Part shown: piece by piece, positions 5,555 through 5,914 of the stretch
Position numbering within the stretch: the stretch's first letter is position 1
Layout: each line of letters opens with the position of its first letter
Origin: Oscillospiraceae bacterium
GTDB taxonomy: Bacteria > Bacillota > Clostridia > Christensenellales > Aristaeellaceae
Direction of reading: 5' to 3'
Assembly: GCA_031282605.1 (NCBI GenBank)
Contig: JAITDK010000171.1
Span: 1-5,914 of the forward strand
Length of the DNA stretch: 5,914 nucleotides
Made by a program: the position numbers and the translations under genes
Notes under the pieces: model-generated
Database searches by the model: none
Told to the model about the DNA's origin: nothing
Seen by the model: the letters and a program-made list of their open reading frames with translations, nothing else

Positions 5555-5914
5555 CTATTTCGTTGCCGCGAGATACTCGTCAAGCTGCGCCTGAGCCGCC
5601 GCCCTTACTTCCTCAATACCCGCCGCTTCCAGCTCCGCTTTCATTTGCGGTAAAACGACGGACGGGTCGGACGTACCTGTCAGCATCTCAAACTTGTACT
5701 TGTCCCATACTGCGCTCATGGCGGTCAGCTGTATCTCGTAATCCTCACGGTTGAAGGCGAAGGAACCGACGTCCGATATCTTTGCGTCGGCGTATCCCGC
5801 GTAAACTTTGTCCCAAAGCTCCGGATCGGCGAGCGTGGTTTCGGATGATTCCACGGAAGCGATCGCAACGGAACCATGAGTGAAACCATCGAACAGGAAA
5901 TTTTTCCGTCCCTG
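5555..5914 (-). CDS. C-terminal part of a LipO/DUF3502-like sugar ABC transporter binding protein (5' truncated by the window edge)
   Basis: An open frame enters from the right edge and ends at TAG 5555-5557, giving 119 residues of a protein that starts outside the window. The piece begins NFLFDGFTHGSVAIASVES after four edge residues. It continues through FAFNREDYEIQLTAMSAVWDKY and SDPSVVLPQMKAELEAAGIEEV and closes with QAQLDEYLAATK. The pattern (an F-x-F/D block, an alternating helix with a tyrosine-ended DKY, a DP-x-x-V-L-P-x-x-K-x-E-L-E-A-A-G block and a final AQLDEYLA helix) matches, from memory, the C-terminal DUF3502 region of LipO/YtcQ-type extracellular solute-binding proteins of Firmicutes. 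These are lipoproteins of about 500 residues for oligosaccharide import. A GTG at 5854 could be mistaken for a start, but the family pattern continues upstream of it. The M20 gene follows on the same strand, so the two are probably cotranscribed. The importer class is fairly sure, the ligand unknown. Confidence 0.78.
   Translation of the reverse strand, partial: QGRKNFLFDGFTHGSVAIASVESSETTLADPELWDKVYAGYADAKISDVGSFAFNREDYEIQLTAMSAVWDKYKFEMLTGTSDPSVVLPQMKAELEAAGIEEVRAAAQAQLDEYLAATK

Noticed and set aside
5491..5583. Longer M20 start at 5583 adding 31 residues
   Set aside because: It would overlap the end of the binding-protein gene and cross the hairpin. The extra residues are Arg-rich and unlike the family, and a good GGAG site serves the ATG at 5490.

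Overview
The window comes from a fairly GC-rich bacterium, most likely a member of the Firmicutes (Clostridia-like). The lineage call is an inference. It rests on strong GGAGG-type ribosome binding sites, a LipO/DUF3502-type solute-binding protein at the right edge (a family I know mainly from Firmicutes), and heavy use of ATA isoleucine codons in an otherwise GC-rich sequence. No rRNA, tRNA, CRISPR array, insertion sequence or phage gene is visible.

Layout. Positions 1-162 hold the last 53 codons of an unidentified + strand gene with a charged, coiled-coil-like tail, closed by a perfect hairpin terminator (192-224). A regulatory region follows, with a perfect 9-bp inverted repeat (308-346) and a good sigma-A-type promoter (365-393). 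This promoter probably drives a complete galactose/methyl-galactoside-type ABC importer operon on the + strand: mglB (binding protein, 437-1432), a strong intercistronic hairpin (1451-1484), mglA (double ATPase, TTG start, 1507-3033) and mglC (permease, 3049-4062). The gene order and every diagnostic motif match the Mgl system. The hairpin after mglB would let the binding protein be made in excess over the ATPase and permease.

A convergent, C-rich intergenic region (4063-4302) separates this operon from a minus-strand unit. The unit, read right to left, begins with the 3' end of a LipO-like sugar/oligosaccharide-binding protein gene (5914-5555, 5' end outside the window). After a GC-rich hairpin (5510-5537) comes a complete M20D-type metallo-amidohydrolase (5490-4303). 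The pairing suggests uptake of an N-acylated compound followed by intracellular deacylation, but no substrate can be read from the sequence.

I did not find a clearly undescribed system. The window is mostly ordinary nutrient-uptake DNA. The best leads are the missing lipobox and a His-to-Asn change in the MglB sugar pocket, the regulatory architecture of the mgl operon (operator-like inverted repeat, attenuator hairpin, ATA codon contrast), and the C-rich intergenic element that may be a dispersed repeat.
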